In this document: positions 51,442-61,615 of the stretch, one piece after another
Numbering within the stretch: position 1 is the first letter of the stretch
Layout of the letters: each line of letters starts with the position of its first letter
NCBI RefSeq assembly: GCF_029433335.1
Contig: NZ_JAQTHX010000001.1
Span: 806,001 to 870,000, forward strand
Origin: Bifidobacterium sp. ESL0745
GTDB lineage: Bacteria; Actinomycetota; Actinomycetes; Actinomycetales; Bifidobacteriaceae
DNA length: 64,000 nucleotides
Direction: 5' to 3'
Notes under the pieces: generated by a model
Told to the model about the DNA's origin: nothing
Databases searched by the model: none
The model's input: only the letters and a program-made list of their open reading frames with translations
Position numbers and translations under genes: made by a program

Positions 51442-52855
51442 GCTTTTCGTTTTCCTTTACGTCCTGGTTCATATCTCGATTAATTTCTTTGTCATCGTCT
51501 TCATCCTGCTTTTCATCCATATCAAGCGTTGCAGGCTCGACCTCGATGGTGGAGACCTTCTTGCGACGGCCGGCAGAATCGACAGCGGTGAGGCGCAAGC
51601 CTCGTGTCACCGCGCTCATGCCGACAATCGGCACACGACCGAGCAGCTTGGTCAAGAGACCGTAGACAGTGTCCACGTCGTCCTCGTCAATATCGACTTC
51701 GAACAGTTCCTCAAGGTCTGCAATGGGCGTGCGGGCGGGCATCTGCCACTTGTGGTCGCCGATTTTCTTGGGTTCGGTGTGCTGGATGCGGTCGTGCTCG
51801 TCCTCCAATTCGCCGACAATCTGCTCGATCGCGTCTTCAATGGTCACCAGTCCGGCGATGCCGCCATATTCGTCAACGACAACGGCCACATGCTGGCGCG
51901 TGCGCTGCATTTCATGGAAGAGATCATCGACCGGCTTGGATTCCGGGACCAACATCGGCTGGCGGCAGATGGACTTGACCTCACGGTTGCGAGCCTCAGG
52001 ATTGAAGGCCGTGGCACGCACGGCGTCCTTCAAGTAGGCCATGCCGACCAAATCATCGACATCCTCACCGATAATCGGGATACGTGAGAAACCGGATCGT
52101 GAACAAAGCTGCAAGAAGCGCTCAAGCGTCGAATCCGATTCGACGCAGATCATATCGGTGCGAGGCACCATGATCTCACGGGTCAACGTGTCGGAAAGCA
52201 TCAGCACATTGCGCAGCATTTCCGCCACTTCGGGGTCGAAATCATCGGTTTCGACCAACCGGTCGATGGTCGCACGTCCCTGCTCACGCTGGATCTTCTC
52301 CAGTTCCTCATCGTCGGAAAGCTCGTCTTCCTTGTCGCGACGACGCTGCTCCTTGCCTTCCCCGGCCTTTGCGAATGGTGTCAGGACAACCGCCAGCGAA
52401 ATAACGCCAGAGAACCGCATCATCACGTCAAGAGGTTTGGAGGCACCGGCGGAACGCGGACGAAGCAGAACGGATACCACCGCGACAATCAGTGCGAAAA
52501 TCACGCCCGTGACCAAGGCGACCCAGACTGGTTCGGAAAGCAACATAACAATAATCGCGACCAGAACCCCGTCAAACACATTGCAGAAGATGCGGAAGAA
52601 CGCACAGGAACCGGCCGTGGCGTAGCGGTCGACGATAAGCCGCTGGACCTTGTGGACCTTACGAATCTGCTTGGCCTGTACGAATTTGCCGAGATCCTCG
52701 TCATCCGTTTGGATTTCGATGATGCGGTTGTTGAGGCTGGCCTTGGTGACGCGCGAGACCGCGGATTCGCTCGATGCCATCATCATCGAAAGCCACACCA
52801 AAAGCGCCGCGACGATGACGAGCACAACCACGGTAGCAATGGTCAGGGTATCCAT
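51434..52855 (-). CDS. CNNM/CorC family transporter-like protein (hemolysin domain)
   Basis: 473 aa. CNNM membrane domain with helices at about 5-25, 90-113, 116-133 and 145-165, then a CBS pair ([14 protein letters not shown], and [26 protein letters not shown]) and a C-terminal CorC/HlyC domain (transporter-associated). Members are linked to Mg/Co homeostasis. ATG at 52855. In many actinobacteria this gene sits between ybeY and era, as here. Confidence 0.92.
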   Translation of the reverse strand: MDTLTIATVVVLVIVAALLVWLSMMMASSESAVSRVTKASLNNRIIEIQTDDEDLGKFVQAKQIRKVHKVQRLIVDRYATAGSCAFFRIFCNVFDGVLVAIIVMLLSEPVWVALVTGVIFALIVAVVSVLLRPRSAGASKPLDVMMRFSGVISLAVVLTPFAKAGEGKEQRRRDKEDELSDDEELEKIQREQGRATIDRLVETDDFDPEVAEMLRNVLMLSDTLTREIMVPRTDMICVESDSTLERFLQLCSRSGFSRIPIIGEDVDDLVGMAYLKDAVRATAFNPEARNREVKSICRQPMLVPESKPVDDLFHEMQRTRQHVAVVVDEYGGIAGLVTIEDAIEQIVGELEDEHDRIQHTEPKKIGDHKWQMPARTPIADLEELFEVDIDEDDVDTVYGLLTKLLGRVPIVGMSAVTRGLRLTAVDSAGRRKKVSTIEVEPATLDMDEKQDEDDDKEINRDMNQDVKENEKHD

Positions 52856-53046
52856 ATTCTGCGTGCTTTCCTATTCCTCAATGCGATTTGCCGGTTCGTT
52901 GTGACAGTTGTTGTATTCAGGTTTATCAAATCGTCGGTATTTCCGAGTTTATTCGCAAGGCAAGATAGCCGGTACATATTATCGATAGATTTCATCAAGA
53001 TATAAAGCCCATTGACAAGGCCAACAAGAACAAACCAGAAACCCAT
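52843..53046 (-). CDS. Candidate small membrane protein between ybeY and the CNNM gene
   Basis: 67 aa with one N-terminal hydrophobic helix (GFWFVLVGLVNGLYILMKS). Its ATG at 53046 overlaps the ybeY stop by one base (TGATG) and its own stop overlaps the CNNM start by 13 bases, so it would be translated in tandem with both. The remainder (Asn/Thr/Arg-rich) shows no recognised domain. It may be real or only a chance open frame. Confidence 0.4.
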   Translation of the reverse strand: MGFWFVLVGLVNGLYILMKSIDNMYRLSCLANKLGNTDDLINLNTTTVTTNRQIALRNRKARRIWIP

Positions 53047-53591
53047 CACGATTCTTTGTTATCGCCAGAGGAATGATTCGCATCCCATTGAGCCAGCAAA
53101 TCCGTAGATCCAGCCGGCAACACAGCTTGAGGCACCGGCTCGTCTCGGATGGCAAAGAACGTCAGCAACAACTGGCGTTGCAGACCGAACATCTGCCGTT
53201 CCTGCTCAGGGTCAACGTGATCGTAGCCCAACAAGTGCAGAATACCGTGGATGGCCAGAAGCATCATCTCGTCCATTGTGGAATGGCCGGCGGCCGCGGC
53301 CTGCTGCTGGGCGACCCATGGGCAGATGACGATGTCACCCAAGACACCCTCCATGATCTGGCCGTCCTGACCAGGACGAAGCTCATCCATAGGGAAACTC
53401 ATCACGTCGGTCGGTCCCTCGAGCTGCATCCAGCGCATGTGCAGCTGGGCGATCGGATCGGGGTCGACGAACAGGATGGTCAGGTCGGACTGCGTGCTTA
53501 CCTGCATGCGTTCCATCACCCACAAACCCAAGTCGGAGAAGAGTTTCGGGTCGATCTGCCAGACCGTCTCATTGGTGACTTCGACGCTCAA
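53046..53591 (-). CDS. ybeY: Endoribonuclease YbeY
   Basis: 181 aa. The metal site [11 protein letters not shown] (HxxxHxxxxxH) is intact, and [11 protein letters not shown] precedes it. YbeY acts in 16S rRNA 3' end maturation and ribosome quality control. Start ATG 53591 overlaps the phoH stop by four bases (ATGA). Confidence 0.95.
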   Translation of the reverse strand: MSVEVTNETVWQIDPKLFSDLGLWVMERMQVSTQSDLTILFVDPDPIAQLHMRWMQLEGPTDVMSFPMDELRPGQDGQIMEGVLGDIVICPWVAQQQAAAAGHSTMDEMMLLAIHGILHLLGYDHVDPEQERQMFGLQRQLLLTFFAIRDEPVPQAVLPAGSTDLLAQWDANHSSGDNKES

Positions 53592-54733
53592 TGACGTTCC
53601 TTTCCGTTTGGCTTCCGTCCGGCTTCTTCGGCAGAATGCGCATCGTAAGCCTGTACGATCTTACCGACCAGCTCGTGACGCACCACATCCTTTGCGCCGA
53701 GGTGGGCGAAGCTGATACCGTCGATATCGCCGAGAATCGATTCTATCGACTTAAGCCCGGAATGCAGCACAGCCAGATCAATCTGCGTGACGTCGCCGGT
53801 GATGACCATCTTGGTATTGAAACCGAGCCGCGTCAAAAACATCTTCATCTGCTGCTCGGTGGTGTTCTGCGCCTCGTCGAGAATGACGAAAGCGTCGTTC
53901 AACGTGCGGCCGCGCATGTAGGCGAGCGGTGCGACCTCGATGGTGCCGTCGGTCATGTAGCGGTGCATCTGGCCGGCTCCGAGCATATCGGAAAGCGCGT
54001 CGTAGAGCGGGCGCAGATACGGATCGACCTTGTCGTTCAACGTGCCTGGCAGGTAGCCGAGGCTTTCGCCGGCTTCGACGGCCGGACGCGTCAGGATAAT
54101 ACGGCTTACCCTGCCATCTTCGAACGCACGCACCGCTTTGGCGACGGCAAGATAGGTCTTGCCGGTTCCGGCAGGGCCGATGGCGAACGTGATGGTATTG
54201 GCATCGATGGCGCGGACGTAGAAGACCTGACCGGCGGTTTTCGCACGGACCGGCTCGCCGTTGGCGAATGCGATGACCCCGGGAACGTGCCGGTTTGCAG
54301 CAGAGCGCTTGCTTTCTTCGGAATAATCATCATCGTTCTGGAACGAACGAGATTGTGGCCGCGAACTGGTCCCGGCACCGGCAAATCCACGCGTATACGA
54401 ATGCTGCGCATAGCCCTGCCCGCGGCCGCCATCACCCATCAGTCCGGCCTTCTTGCCGACCTGCCGCGCCTCGAGCATCCGCCGCACATTCATCGCGTTG
54501 GCTGGAGCCTTATATGCCGCGTCGATGATGTTGTTGAGCACGTCGGAAACTTTGTCCGCTTCAACGTCGTCACGCTTGTTATAGGCGGAAATCTCGATGC
54601 GATTGCCCCGCACGAACACGTTGACCTCGGGGAAGGCGTGCTGCACCTCGGCTAGCACCTTGTCACCCGAGCCCAGTACTGCCACCGGGTCGAGTTCGGT
54701 GGGGATGGTGATGACTCGTTTTGCGCTGGCCAC
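53588..54733 (-). CDS. phoH: PhoH-family ATPase
   Basis: 381 aa from GTG 54733, eight bases after hinT's stop, with GGAGAG upstream. The open frame extends 42 codons into hinT, but that part shows no PhoH similarity. Walker A GPAGTGKT, Walker [11 protein letters not shown], then [10 protein letters not shown]-terminal region includes a KH-like segment ([15 protein letters not shown]). A Ser/Arg/Tyr-rich stretch (about 110-155) lies before the ATPase. Probably acts in RNA metabolism with YbeY. Confidence 0.92.
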   Translation of the reverse strand: MASAKRVITIPTELDPVAVLGSGDKVLAEVQHAFPEVNVFVRGNRIEISAYNKRDDVEADKVSDVLNNIIDAAYKAPANAMNVRRMLEARQVGKKAGLMGDGGRGQGYAQHSYTRGFAGAGTSSRPQSRSFQNDDDYSEESKRSAANRHVPGVIAFANGEPVRAKTAGQVFYVRAIDANTITFAIGPAGTGKTYLAVAKAVRAFEDGRVSRIILTRPAVEAGESLGYLPGTLNDKVDPYLRPLYDALSDMLGAGQMHRYMTDGTIEVAPLAYMRGRTLNDAFVILDEAQNTTEQQMKMFLTRLGFNTKMVITGDVTQIDLAVLHSGLKSIESILGDIDGISFAHLGAKDVVRHELVGKIVQAYDAHSAEEAGRKPNGKERH

Positions 54734-54740
54734 CGCTCTC

Positions 54741-55073
54741 CTACTCTTCCATCGTCTCGCCGGTGAGCACATGCGCATGCACATGGAAGACCGACTGGCC
54801 GGCATCCTTGCCGGTGTTGAAGATGAGACGATAGGCGCCGTGGAATTCCTTTTCCGCAATGGACTGGGCGATCTCGACGATGTGGGCGAGCTCGGCAGGA
54901 TCGGACTTGGCCAGTTCGGCCACGTTGGCGCAGTGCTTCTTCGGCACGATCAGCACGTGCACCTTCGCCTTGGGGTTGATGTCCTTGAATGCATAGGTGG
55001 TGTCGTCTTCGTACACCTTGGTGCTCGGGATCTCGCCCGCAATGATCTTGCAGAACAGGCAATCGTCGGCCAT
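54741..55073 (-). CDS. HIT family nucleotide hydrolase (HinT type)
   Basis: 110 aa. HIT motif HVHAHVL and the N-terminal [20 protein letters not shown] are diagnostic for HinT/PKCI-like proteins that hydrolyse purine phosphoramidates. ATG at 55073. First gene of the leftward phoH-ybeY-CNNM-era cluster, eight bases before phoH. Confidence 0.92.
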   Translation of the reverse strand: MADDCLFCKIIAGEIPSTKVYEDDTTYAFKDINPKAKVHVLIVPKKHCANVAELAKSDPAELAHIVEIAQSIAEKEFHGAYRLIFNTGKDAGQSVFHVHAHVLTGETMEE

Positions 55074-55170
55074 ATATGCTCCTTACCAAAAGCTCTCGGG
55101 GCGCGGTTGCGCCCTACTCCCCCATGCTATTAGCCCGCACGGATAATTATGCTGGCCGGTATAGCAGAAA

Positions 55171-55211
55171 GGGTTAGGGAAAGAAAAAGACAAATTCCTT
55201 GCCCCTAACCC
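55171..55211 (-). terminator. Hairpin after rsmE
   Basis: GGGTTAGGG (55171-55179) and CCCTAACCC (55203-55211) pair perfectly around a 23-base loop. Leftward it is followed by TTTCTG. Located in the 280-bp gap between rsmE and hinT; nothing else recognised there. Confidence 0.5.
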
Positions 55212-55352
55212 TATGAGAAAGCCGGCTAAAGCTGCAAAAGAGGCAGTATTGGAGATTCCTGTTCCTACCACAAGACGAAGATGGGGTTAGAGACAGAAAG
55301 ACCATCACAAACGTATACGACACGGAGATTCCGATACTCGCACCGCCGAAAA

Positions 55353-56150
55353 CTAAGCGAACCTTCCCAGTGCACGCGCCAATAGAGTCAACGCCACCGG
55401 ACCTGCACTCGAAGCCCGCATGATGTTCTTGCCGAGTACACAGACCTCGGCACCCGCATCGGTGAATTGCTCCACCTCTTCGTCGCTGATGCCGCCTTCC
55501 GGGCCGACCACAACATAAACCCTGCGGGGTTTGCCGTCGTCTAGGCAGCGTTGCTCAAGTGCGGCGACCTTCTGCTCGATGCCGTCCCATGTCGAGGTCG
55601 CGTCCTGGTGCAGCACAATTACCAGCCCATGATGAACACACGCCCGACGGCATATCGCCACGACCTGCTTGCTGGAAACGCAATCATCCAAAGCCGGTTT
55701 CCATGCCCGACGCGATTGTTCGGTGGCCGCGATCAACGTCTGATCCCATTTGCGGTCGGTACGTCCGGCCTTCCACTTGGAAATCGAACGGTTGGCCTGC
55801 CATGGCACCACCTCATCCACACCGATCTGCGTGGCCATGTCGATGGCCTCAACGTCGTGCCCGGTTTTCGCGAGCGCCTGCACCAGCGCAAGCCGAGTGA
55901 CCGGCTGCTCTTCCGTGGTGAATTCCGAGACCTTGACCAACCCGTTCTGTGTATCGACCACTTCGGCGTCGATACGTAACCCGCGCCCGTCGGAAAGCTG
56001 GAGTTTGTCGCCGTTTTGCAAACGCATGGCACCCAACGCGTGCCGTTTGATGGCGGGTGGCAAGGTTATCGTCCAGCCGGCACGCAGCTCGTCACGATTG
56101 ACCGGTACGTCGTCATGTTCGGCGTCAAATACAAAAAGTGGACTTGTCAT
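55353..56150 (-). CDS. rsmE: 16S rRNA (uracil1498-N3)-methyltransferase
   Basis: 265 aa. SPOUT-class enzyme with the trefoil-knot motif VVVGPEGGISDEEVEQF and the closing LGKNIMRASSAGPVAL; the N-terminal PUA-like domain has RHALGAMRLQNGDKL. Methylates N3 of U1498 in the decoding site. ATG at 56150, 33 bp after the deacetylase gene. Confidence 0.95.
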   Translation of the reverse strand: MTSPLFVFDAEHDDVPVNRDELRAGWTITLPPAIKRHALGAMRLQNGDKLQLSDGRGLRIDAEVVDTQNGLVKVSEFTTEEQPVTRLALVQALAKTGHDVEAIDMATQIGVDEVVPWQANRSISKWKAGRTDRKWDQTLIAATEQSRRAWKPALDDCVSSKQVVAICRRACVHHGLVIVLHQDATSTWDGIEQKVAALEQRCLDDGKPRRVYVVVGPEGGISDEEVEQFTDAGAEVCVLGKNIMRASSAGPVALTLLARALGRFA

Positions 56151-56183
56151 AATTCAAGGCTACTGGAGCCACGGACGAACCGC

Positions 56184-57569
56184 CTACATACGCAGAATGT
56201 CGTCACGGGAATAGTAGACGGCACCGGCTCGTGGGTATTCGCCGGTCAGTTCCGGAATAGTGACGAAACGATAGCCCTTCTTGCCGAGCTTGGAAATGAC
56301 GCCAGGAACGGCAGCGACGGTATGAGGGTGGATATCGTGCATGAGAACGATTGCGCCAGGCTCGATTTGTGACATGATCTTGCGGGTCAGAGATGACGAG
56401 GTAGCGCCATTCGACCAATCGTAGGAATCCACCCCATACATGGCAATCGCGGCACCGGTCTGCTCGCCGATATACGTGCGGCTTGCCTCGTCCGCGGCAC
56501 CATGCGGGGGACGCACGAAGTTAACGGGGGATCCCGTAGCCGAACCGATGATGTTACCGGTATCGTTGATCTGCTGCTGTTCATGATGGTTCTGCATGAT
56601 GGCCGGCAGATCCTCATGGCTCCACGTGTGGCTTTCCACAGGGAAACCGGCCTGCGTGACCTGACGCGCTAACGCACCGCCGTCGGCCTGCACTTTCTGA
56701 CCCATCTCGAAAAACGTCGCTGTGGCATTCGCTGATTTGAGATCAATGACCAGTTTCGGCGTCAATGTCGGGTCAGGCCCGTCGTCAAAGGTCAGTGCCA
56801 CACAACGTTGCGTGCCGCAATTGATACCTTTGGCCTTGTTATGCGCCGCGACAGCCTTATCGGCGGTTGCGTAGAGTTCGTCTTCGTCACGTTTGCAGAC
56901 CGAATAAGAAGCCGCCTTGGCAACATCGTCATTGGCCTGATCGATGGCTTTGTTGAGTTGTGCCAGCGTCGCGCTATCGATAGTGACTTTCTGCGACTTG
57001 GCGAATCCCGCCACCCCGGCAGTCACTGACTTCAGTTCGCTTTGAGCGGTTCTGGAAGCCGCAGGGTCTGCATCTTTCAAAACAAGCGCCGGTGCGAATG
57101 CCTTGTTCAATTCCGAAATCTGCCGTTGCAGCGTATTTACCCATTCGTGTTCCCGTTTGGTCTCGGCGTTGAGTTTCGGCGTCAATTGCCTGGTGGTACA
57201 GTTCATAACAGGATTGGTGGATTCCTGGGTTCTGACTTTGTCACGCTGATTCTGCGCGGTTGCCAACACGTGCCTTGCCTGTTCAAAAGTGCTGTCGGAA
57301 ATGGTCGATTGTCGCGATTTGTTGCTCATCTCGCCCTGCTTGACCAAAGCGGTGTCTTCCGATATCAGGGTGTCCAAATGCGCGGCGGCAAGCTTATACG
57401 AATTTGACCATTGCACGCATTGTCCCATACCCTTGCGGTAATAGGAATAGGCAGGATTGAAAAGAGCCACACCCAAGACCACGACCAACGCCACCACCAG
57501 CGCTATCACCAGGACAATGCGCGTACCACGCTTTTTTCCGCTTTTCCGTGACTGCTGCGCTTCCGCCAT
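56184..57569 (-). CDS. Polysaccharide deacetylase family protein, membrane-anchored
   Basis: 461 aa from ATG 57569 with TTGGGG upstream. One N-terminal membrane helix (RIVLVIALVVALVVVLGVALF, split here) anchors an extracellular, Gln/Lys/Ala-rich coiled region of about 200 residues. The NodB domain follows: TFDDGPDP (metal Asp motif), HTWSHEDL (metal His motif), PPHG and final VLMHDIHPHT. Probably removes acetyl groups from peptidoglycan or another wall polymer, as in lysozyme resistance enzymes. Confidence 0.9.
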   Translation of the reverse strand: MAEAQQSRKSGKKRGTRIVLVIALVVALVVVLGVALFNPAYSYYRKGMGQCVQWSNSYKLAAAHLDTLISEDTALVKQGEMSNKSRQSTISDSTFEQARHVLATAQNQRDKVRTQESTNPVMNCTTRQLTPKLNAETKREHEWVNTLQRQISELNKAFAPALVLKDADPAASRTAQSELKSVTAGVAGFAKSQKVTIDSATLAQLNKAIDQANDDVAKAASYSVCKRDEDELYATADKAVAAHNKAKGINCGTQRCVALTFDDGPDPTLTPKLVIDLKSANATATFFEMGQKVQADGGALARQVTQAGFPVESHTWSHEDLPAIMQNHHEQQQINDTGNIIGSATGSPVNFVRPPHGAADEASRTYIGEQTGAAIAMYGVDSYDWSNGATSSSLTRKIMSQIEPGAIVLMHDIHPHTVAAVPGVISKLGKKGYRFVTIPELTGEYPRAGAVYYSRDDILRM

Positions 57570-57832
57570 ATCGTCCCCAATTTCCGGTGTATCAAAGAAC
57601 AAAGTCTTATTCTACCCTGATTCTTTTACTAACACCGGTCTGCAGACAAGGGAATCATCTATGCAGACAGACCTTTTCCCAACCCGTCTTTGTAATGTTC
57701 CTTCCACTAGATATGTATTTATGTGTCCGGAAAAACCTTCGCTCCAACCGATGACCCAAAGTTTCCGACACACCGACCCGCCAAACGACTGAGGAATGGT
57801 GTATAGTTCTATCTGTTGCTTGAACGACACCT

Positions 57833-57921
57833 GCCCAGGTGGCGGAATGGTAGACGCGCTAGCTTGAGGTGCTAGTTCCTATAATTTTACAGGAGTACGG
57901 GTTCAACTCCCGTCCTGGGCA
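57833..57921 (+). tRNA. tRNA-Leu(GAG)
   Basis: GCCCAGG acceptor strand (57833-57839) pairs with CCTGGGC (57914-57920). Anticodon stem CTAGC/GCTAG with loop TTGAGGT gives anticodon GAG (57866-57868), reading CUC/CUU. A long variable arm (AGTTCCTATAATTTTACAGGAG region) and TTCAACTC T loop confirm a class II leucine tRNA. 3' CCA is not encoded (A then C). Confidence 0.95.
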
Positions 57922-57938
57922 CGAAAACTGAAAACTTG

Positions 57939-57963
57939 AGACCCCTTGAAAATCAAGGGGTCT
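57939..57963 (+). terminator. Terminator after tRNA-Leu
   Basis: AGACCCCTTG and CAAGGGGTCT around AAAAT, followed by TAGTATAT. 17 bases after the tRNA end. Confidence 0.75.
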
Positions 57964-58073
57964 TAGTATATCCGGCCACTTTTCAACGCAGAGTTTGAGC
58001 CCAGTTTGCACACTGCTGGCACAAAGAGATACAAGTTGTTGCAGTAGCTTCTTGAGTAAAAGGACCATAGAAC

Positions 58074-59171
58074 ATGCGGATCATCAATATCGAATCAGTC
58101 GATGACGAACGGGTGGCCGCATACGTAGGTCTTACCGAAGCTCAGCTGCGCAACCGGCTTGAACCGGAAAAAGGCATCTTCATCGCCGAATCGCCAAAGG
58201 TCATCGACCGGGCACTGGCCGCAGGACGCGAACCCGTTTCGCTGCTGGTCGAAGAGCCTTGGCTTGATGGCATGAGTGATATTTTCAAGCGCATCGACAA
58301 ACGCTGGGGCAAGAATGTTCCGGTATATGTCTCCTCTCCTGAACAACTCAAGAAGCTGACCGGGTATCGGCTGCATCGCGGTGCCCTTGCCGCGATGCGT
58401 CGCTGGAAGTTGCCAACTGTAAGGGAACTCTGCAAGAATGCCCGACGGATTGCCGTCATGGAAAACATCGTCGATCACACCAACGTCGGCGCGATCATGC
58501 GTTCAGCGGCAGCGCTTGACGTGGATGCCGTGCTGGTTACCCCTTCTTGCGGCGACCCGCTCTATCGTCGTGCGGCACGCGTATCGATGGGTACGGTATT
58601 TCAGGTACCATGGACTCGTATCGATGCCGAAACATTGGACGTAGAAACCGAAAACAACGATACTTGCGGATCGGAAACATCACAAGATCATGGAATGGTT
58701 ACCTTGGATAATGCCAAGAACAACGATACCGACGTCATCGATTCTGTCGGCAACAATTCGGACAAATCTTTCGCAGGCATGAACAATCGACGTGATGAGA
58801 GAGAAATCCAGCCGAACTTTGATTCTGATTTCCGCAATCGTCACACCAAGGAAGAAGACCGGAAATACTGGCCCATACGCGGGCTCAGAAAACTGAATGA
58901 CCTTGGTTTCACGACTGTCGCAATGGCACTGACCGACGATTCCATCAGTCTCGACGAACTGACCAGACGACTTGACAACGAAACGAACGAACCCGATCAT
59001 ATCGACAAGCTCGCCCTCATATTCGGCACGGAAGGCGACGGATTGGCGCATCGCACCATCGCCAACACCGACCTGACTGTCAAAATCCCCATGAGCAACG
59101 GCGTCGACAGTCTCAACGTGGCCGCTTCAAGCGCCGTCGCCTTCTATGCGACGAGAGTCAAGCAAAACTAG
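58074..59171 (+). CDS. TrmH/SpoU-family RNA methyltransferase
   Basis: 365 aa. SpoU motifs: HTNVGAIMRSAAAL (motif 1, about 143-156), FGTEGDGLAHRTI (motif 2) and IPMSNGVDSLNVAASSAV (motif 3). N-terminal substrate-binding part as in 23S rRNA/tRNA 2'-O-methyltransferases. A 75-residue Asn/Asp-rich insertion (about 190-265) separates motif 1 from the rest of the knot. ATG at 58074 follows AAGGA. Divergent from nothing; follows tRNA-Leu. Confidence 0.9.
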   Translation: MRIINIESVDDERVAAYVGLTEAQLRNRLEPEKGIFIAESPKVIDRALAAGREPVSLLVEEPWLDGMSDIFKRIDKRWGKNVPVYVSSPEQLKKLTGYRLHRGALAAMRRWKLPTVRELCKNARRIAVMENIVDHTNVGAIMRSAAALDVDAVLVTPSCGDPLYRRAARVSMGTVFQVPWTRIDAETLDVETENNDTCGSETSQDHGMVTLDNAKNNDTDVIDSVGNNSDKSFAGMNNRRDEREIQPNFDSDFRNRHTKEEDRKYWPIRGLRKLNDLGFTTVAMALTDDSISLDELTRRLDNETNEPDHIDKLALIFGTEGDGLAHRTIANTDLTVKIPMSNGVDSLNVAASSAVAFYATRVKQN

Positions 59172-59247
59172 ACGTTTCAGTAGTCCTCGGGCGTTTCACG
59201 TCGGCTCAATCCGATACAGTGATGGGTAGAAAAGGTCGTGCGCAAAG

Positions 59248-59290
59248 GTGAACTTCTCGCGGCCGTACAGGTGGCGTGAGAACGGTTCAC
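59248..59290 (+). other. Hairpin in the glgC leader
   Basis: GTGAAC/GTTCAC and TTCTCGCG/CGTGAGAA can form a 13-pair stem with a CG bulge. It lies 67-109 bases before the glgC start in a 185-bp gap. Could be an RNA leader structure; no known riboswitch recognised. Confidence 0.3.
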
Positions 59291-59356
59291 ATTGCATCTG
59301 TGCTGGGACCGGAAACCGAACCGGCCGCCCGGACGCGGCACCGGAGGGGGTAGGAA

Positions 59357-60598
59357 ATGGCGAAGAATCCTAAGGTATTGGCAATCGTATTGGCGGGCGG
59401 CGAAGGCACGCGTCTGATGCCCCTGACCCGCGACCGCGCCAAGCCTGCGGTGCCGTTCGGCGGCGTCTACCGACTTGTCGATTTTCCCCTGAGCAATCTG
59501 GTCAATTCCGGCTATTCGCAGATCGTCGTATTAACGCAATACAAATCACATTCGCTGGATCGGCATATCTCCAAGGTCTGGCGCTTCTCACCCTTGCTCG
59601 ACGCCTATGTTTCCCCGGTTCCTGCACAGCAACGCCTAGGCAAGCACTGGTATTTGGGTTCGGCGGACGCGGTCTACCAGACCATCAACATCATTGAGGA
59701 CGAACAACCCGACTACGTGGTCATCGTCGGAGCCGACCACGTCTATCGCATGGACTTCGGCCAGATGCTCAAGCAGCATATCGAATCCGGTGCTGAATTC
59801 ACTGTCGCCGGCATTCGCCAACCTCTTGCGGCTTCACGTCAGTTCGGCGTCATCGACGTCGACCCGGATCATCCACACATGATTCGCGGTTTCAAGGAAA
59901 AGCCCGAGACCACCGAATCAATGCCCAGCCACCCCGACCAGATCCTCGCTTCCATGGGCAATTACATCGCCAACACCGATGCGCTTTTCGCAGCGCTGGC
60001 GGAAGATGAAAAGGCCGAAGATACCAAACATGATATGGGCGGCGATATCGCCCCTTACTTCTCCGAACGCCATGAGGCTGGCGTCTACGATTTCAGCGAG
60101 AACGAGATTCCCGGAGCCACCAAATACGACCGGGCCTATTGGAGGGACGTGGGCACCATCAGGCAGTTCTATGAGGCCCACATGGATCTGATCGAGTACA
60201 ATCCGCCGTTTAACCTCTACAACCAGGATTGGCCGATTTATACGCTTTCCGGCAATATGCCGCCGGCTAAATTCGTTCGCTCGGAAACCAATCGCATCGG
60301 CAGGGCCACCGAGTCCATCATCTCACCGGGCGTCATCGTTTCGGGCGGCGACGTGCAGCATTCGGTGCTTTCGCCCAACGTCCGCGTCAATTCGTGGTCG
60401 CAGGTCGTCGATTCCATCCTTTTCGACGGGGTTATCATCGGCCGCCGCGCCCGCGTCTGCAAGGCCATCCTTGACAAGAACGTCATTTTGGAAGAGAACG
60501 CAACCGTGGGCATCGACATGGAGCACGACCTCGCCCGAGGATTCACCGTCAAGGACGGCATCACCATCGTTCCGAAACGCACTGTTATTAAGGACTGA
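59357..60598 (+). CDS. glgC: Glucose-1-phosphate adenylyltransferase
   Basis: 413 aa. ADP-glucose pyrophosphorylase, first committed step of glycogen synthesis. N-terminal nucleotide motif [24 protein letters not shown], the glucose-phosphate region [13 protein letters not shown], and the C-terminal left-handed beta helix ([24 protein letters not shown]). Normal length. ATG at 59357 follows GGAGGGGGTAGG. The glycogen synthase gene is at 20.6-21.8 kb. Confidence 0.96.
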   Translation: MAKNPKVLAIVLAGGEGTRLMPLTRDRAKPAVPFGGVYRLVDFPLSNLVNSGYSQIVVLTQYKSHSLDRHISKVWRFSPLLDAYVSPVPAQQRLGKHWYLGSADAVYQTINIIEDEQPDYVVIVGADHVYRMDFGQMLKQHIESGAEFTVAGIRQPLAASRQFGVIDVDPDHPHMIRGFKEKPETTESMPSHPDQILASMGNYIANTDALFAALAEDEKAEDTKHDMGGDIAPYFSERHEAGVYDFSENEIPGATKYDRAYWRDVGTIRQFYEAHMDLIEYNPPFNLYNQDWPIYTLSGNMPPAKFVRSETNRIGRATESIISPGVIVSGGDVQHSVLSPNVRVNSWSQVVDSILFDGVIIGRRARVCKAILDKNVILEENATVGIDMEHDLARGFTVKDGITIVPKRTVIKD

Positions 60599-60669
60599 AC
60601 ACAGACAAAAAGGTGTTCTATCATCTCGCCTCAGCGATGCGAATAATTGTTTTTTGACATGAGCTGAAA

Positions 60670-60723
60670 ACTGTGCCGAAAAACAGCCACTCAAATTTCT
60701 TTACCGACGGTTTTCGGCACAGT
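60670..60723. repeat. Inverted repeat downstream of glgC
   Basis: ACTGTGCCGAAAA (60670-60682) and TTTTCGGCACAGT (60711-60723), perfect 13-base arms, 28-base loop. Outside these, TGAGCTGA (60660-60667) and TCAGCTCA (60757-60764) are also complementary, so the element may be a nested structure. AGCTGAAAAC occurs again at 60796-60805. Lies between the convergent glgC and sufT genes. May serve as terminator or be a small repeat element. Confidence 0.45.
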
Positions 60724-60855
60724 AAGTTTGTTATACCGAAAAACCGTTCATTAATGTCAGCTCAGTGAACTATTTTCTGTATCCAGAATAGTAAAAGCTG
60801 AAAACCGGTCGCTGATGACCAAACGACCATATTGAGAAGACTGAAGTAAACCTTG

Positions 60856-61431
60856 TCAGTACTTCGGCATGTTGTCGAAGTTGAAGCCAATGGCTTCAAG
60901 CTGTTCTCGGCCCTCAGGACGAATCATGTCAAGCGTCCAACGCGGTTGCCATGTCCAATCGATACGGAATTCCTCTACAAGTCCAGCCAATGTCGAAGCG
61001 CACTCGTCCTCAAGCAGATCGGTCAGCGGACAAGCTGGCGTGGTCAGCGTCATCGTGATGATGGCACGTCCCTTTTCATCGATTTCGATGCCATAGACCA
61101 AGCCCAGATCGATGACGTCGATGCCCAGTTCGGGGTCGATGACCTGATGCAATGCCTCGCGCACGTCGGCAGCGGTTGCTTTACCGATGTCGTTGAAGGA
61201 GGTCAGCGGGATACCCGTCTCTTCGTCTTTGACGGTGTTGCCAGCAGACCCTGTGGGAGCCTCGGCCTTTTCGGAAGTCGCTTCATCCTGCTTATCAAAC
61301 TTATCGAGTGAACCCACCGCACTCGGATTGGCGACAGCTGCCTGGCCCTTTTCCTCGCTGCCAAGCGCTTTGACCGCCGAATCAAGAATCGACGACTGCG
61401 GCGTGGGAACGAGATTGTCTTGGCTTTCCAT
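60856..61431 (-). CDS. sufT: SufT-like iron-sulfur assembly protein (DUF59/MIP18 domain)
   Basis: 191 aa. The DUF59 fold begins at about residue 85: VREALHQVIDPELGIDVIDLGLVYGI, with the Cys in TMTLTTPACPLTDLLE. The N-terminal 80 residues form an extended Ala/Ser/Glu-rich linker, longer than usual. Downstream of sufU in the sufS-sufU-sufT order, which supports a role in iron-sulfur cluster maturation. ATG at 61431. Confidence 0.88.
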   Translation of the reverse strand: MESQDNLVPTPQSSILDSAVKALGSEEKGQAAVANPSAVGSLDKFDKQDEATSEKAEAPTGSAGNTVKDEETGIPLTSFNDIGKATAADVREALHQVIDPELGIDVIDLGLVYGIEIDEKGRAIITMTLTTPACPLTDLLEDECASTLAGLVEEFRIDWTWQPRWTLDMIRPEGREQLEAIGFNFDNMPKY

Positions 61432-61615
61432 ATTGCCTCCTGTGCGGTGAAACCACCATTATTATGTCATGTATTCAGTGCGATTGACACAAGCGGATAG
61501 CGTAATCACGCCACCTGGCGAATCACAGCCACGACATTCAGTTTGATGCATGCCTCTTGTCCATCAGGCATATGCCAATGATCAACGCGCGCGTCGGTTT
61601 ATCACATAGTCAAAG

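Noticed and set aside
50398..51483. 361-codon + strand frame over era
   Set aside because: Antisense to era, which has all GTPase motifs.
55083..55271. 62-codon frame leftward between rsmE and hinT
   Set aside because: Overlaps the hairpin region and has no ribosome binding site or recognisable domain.
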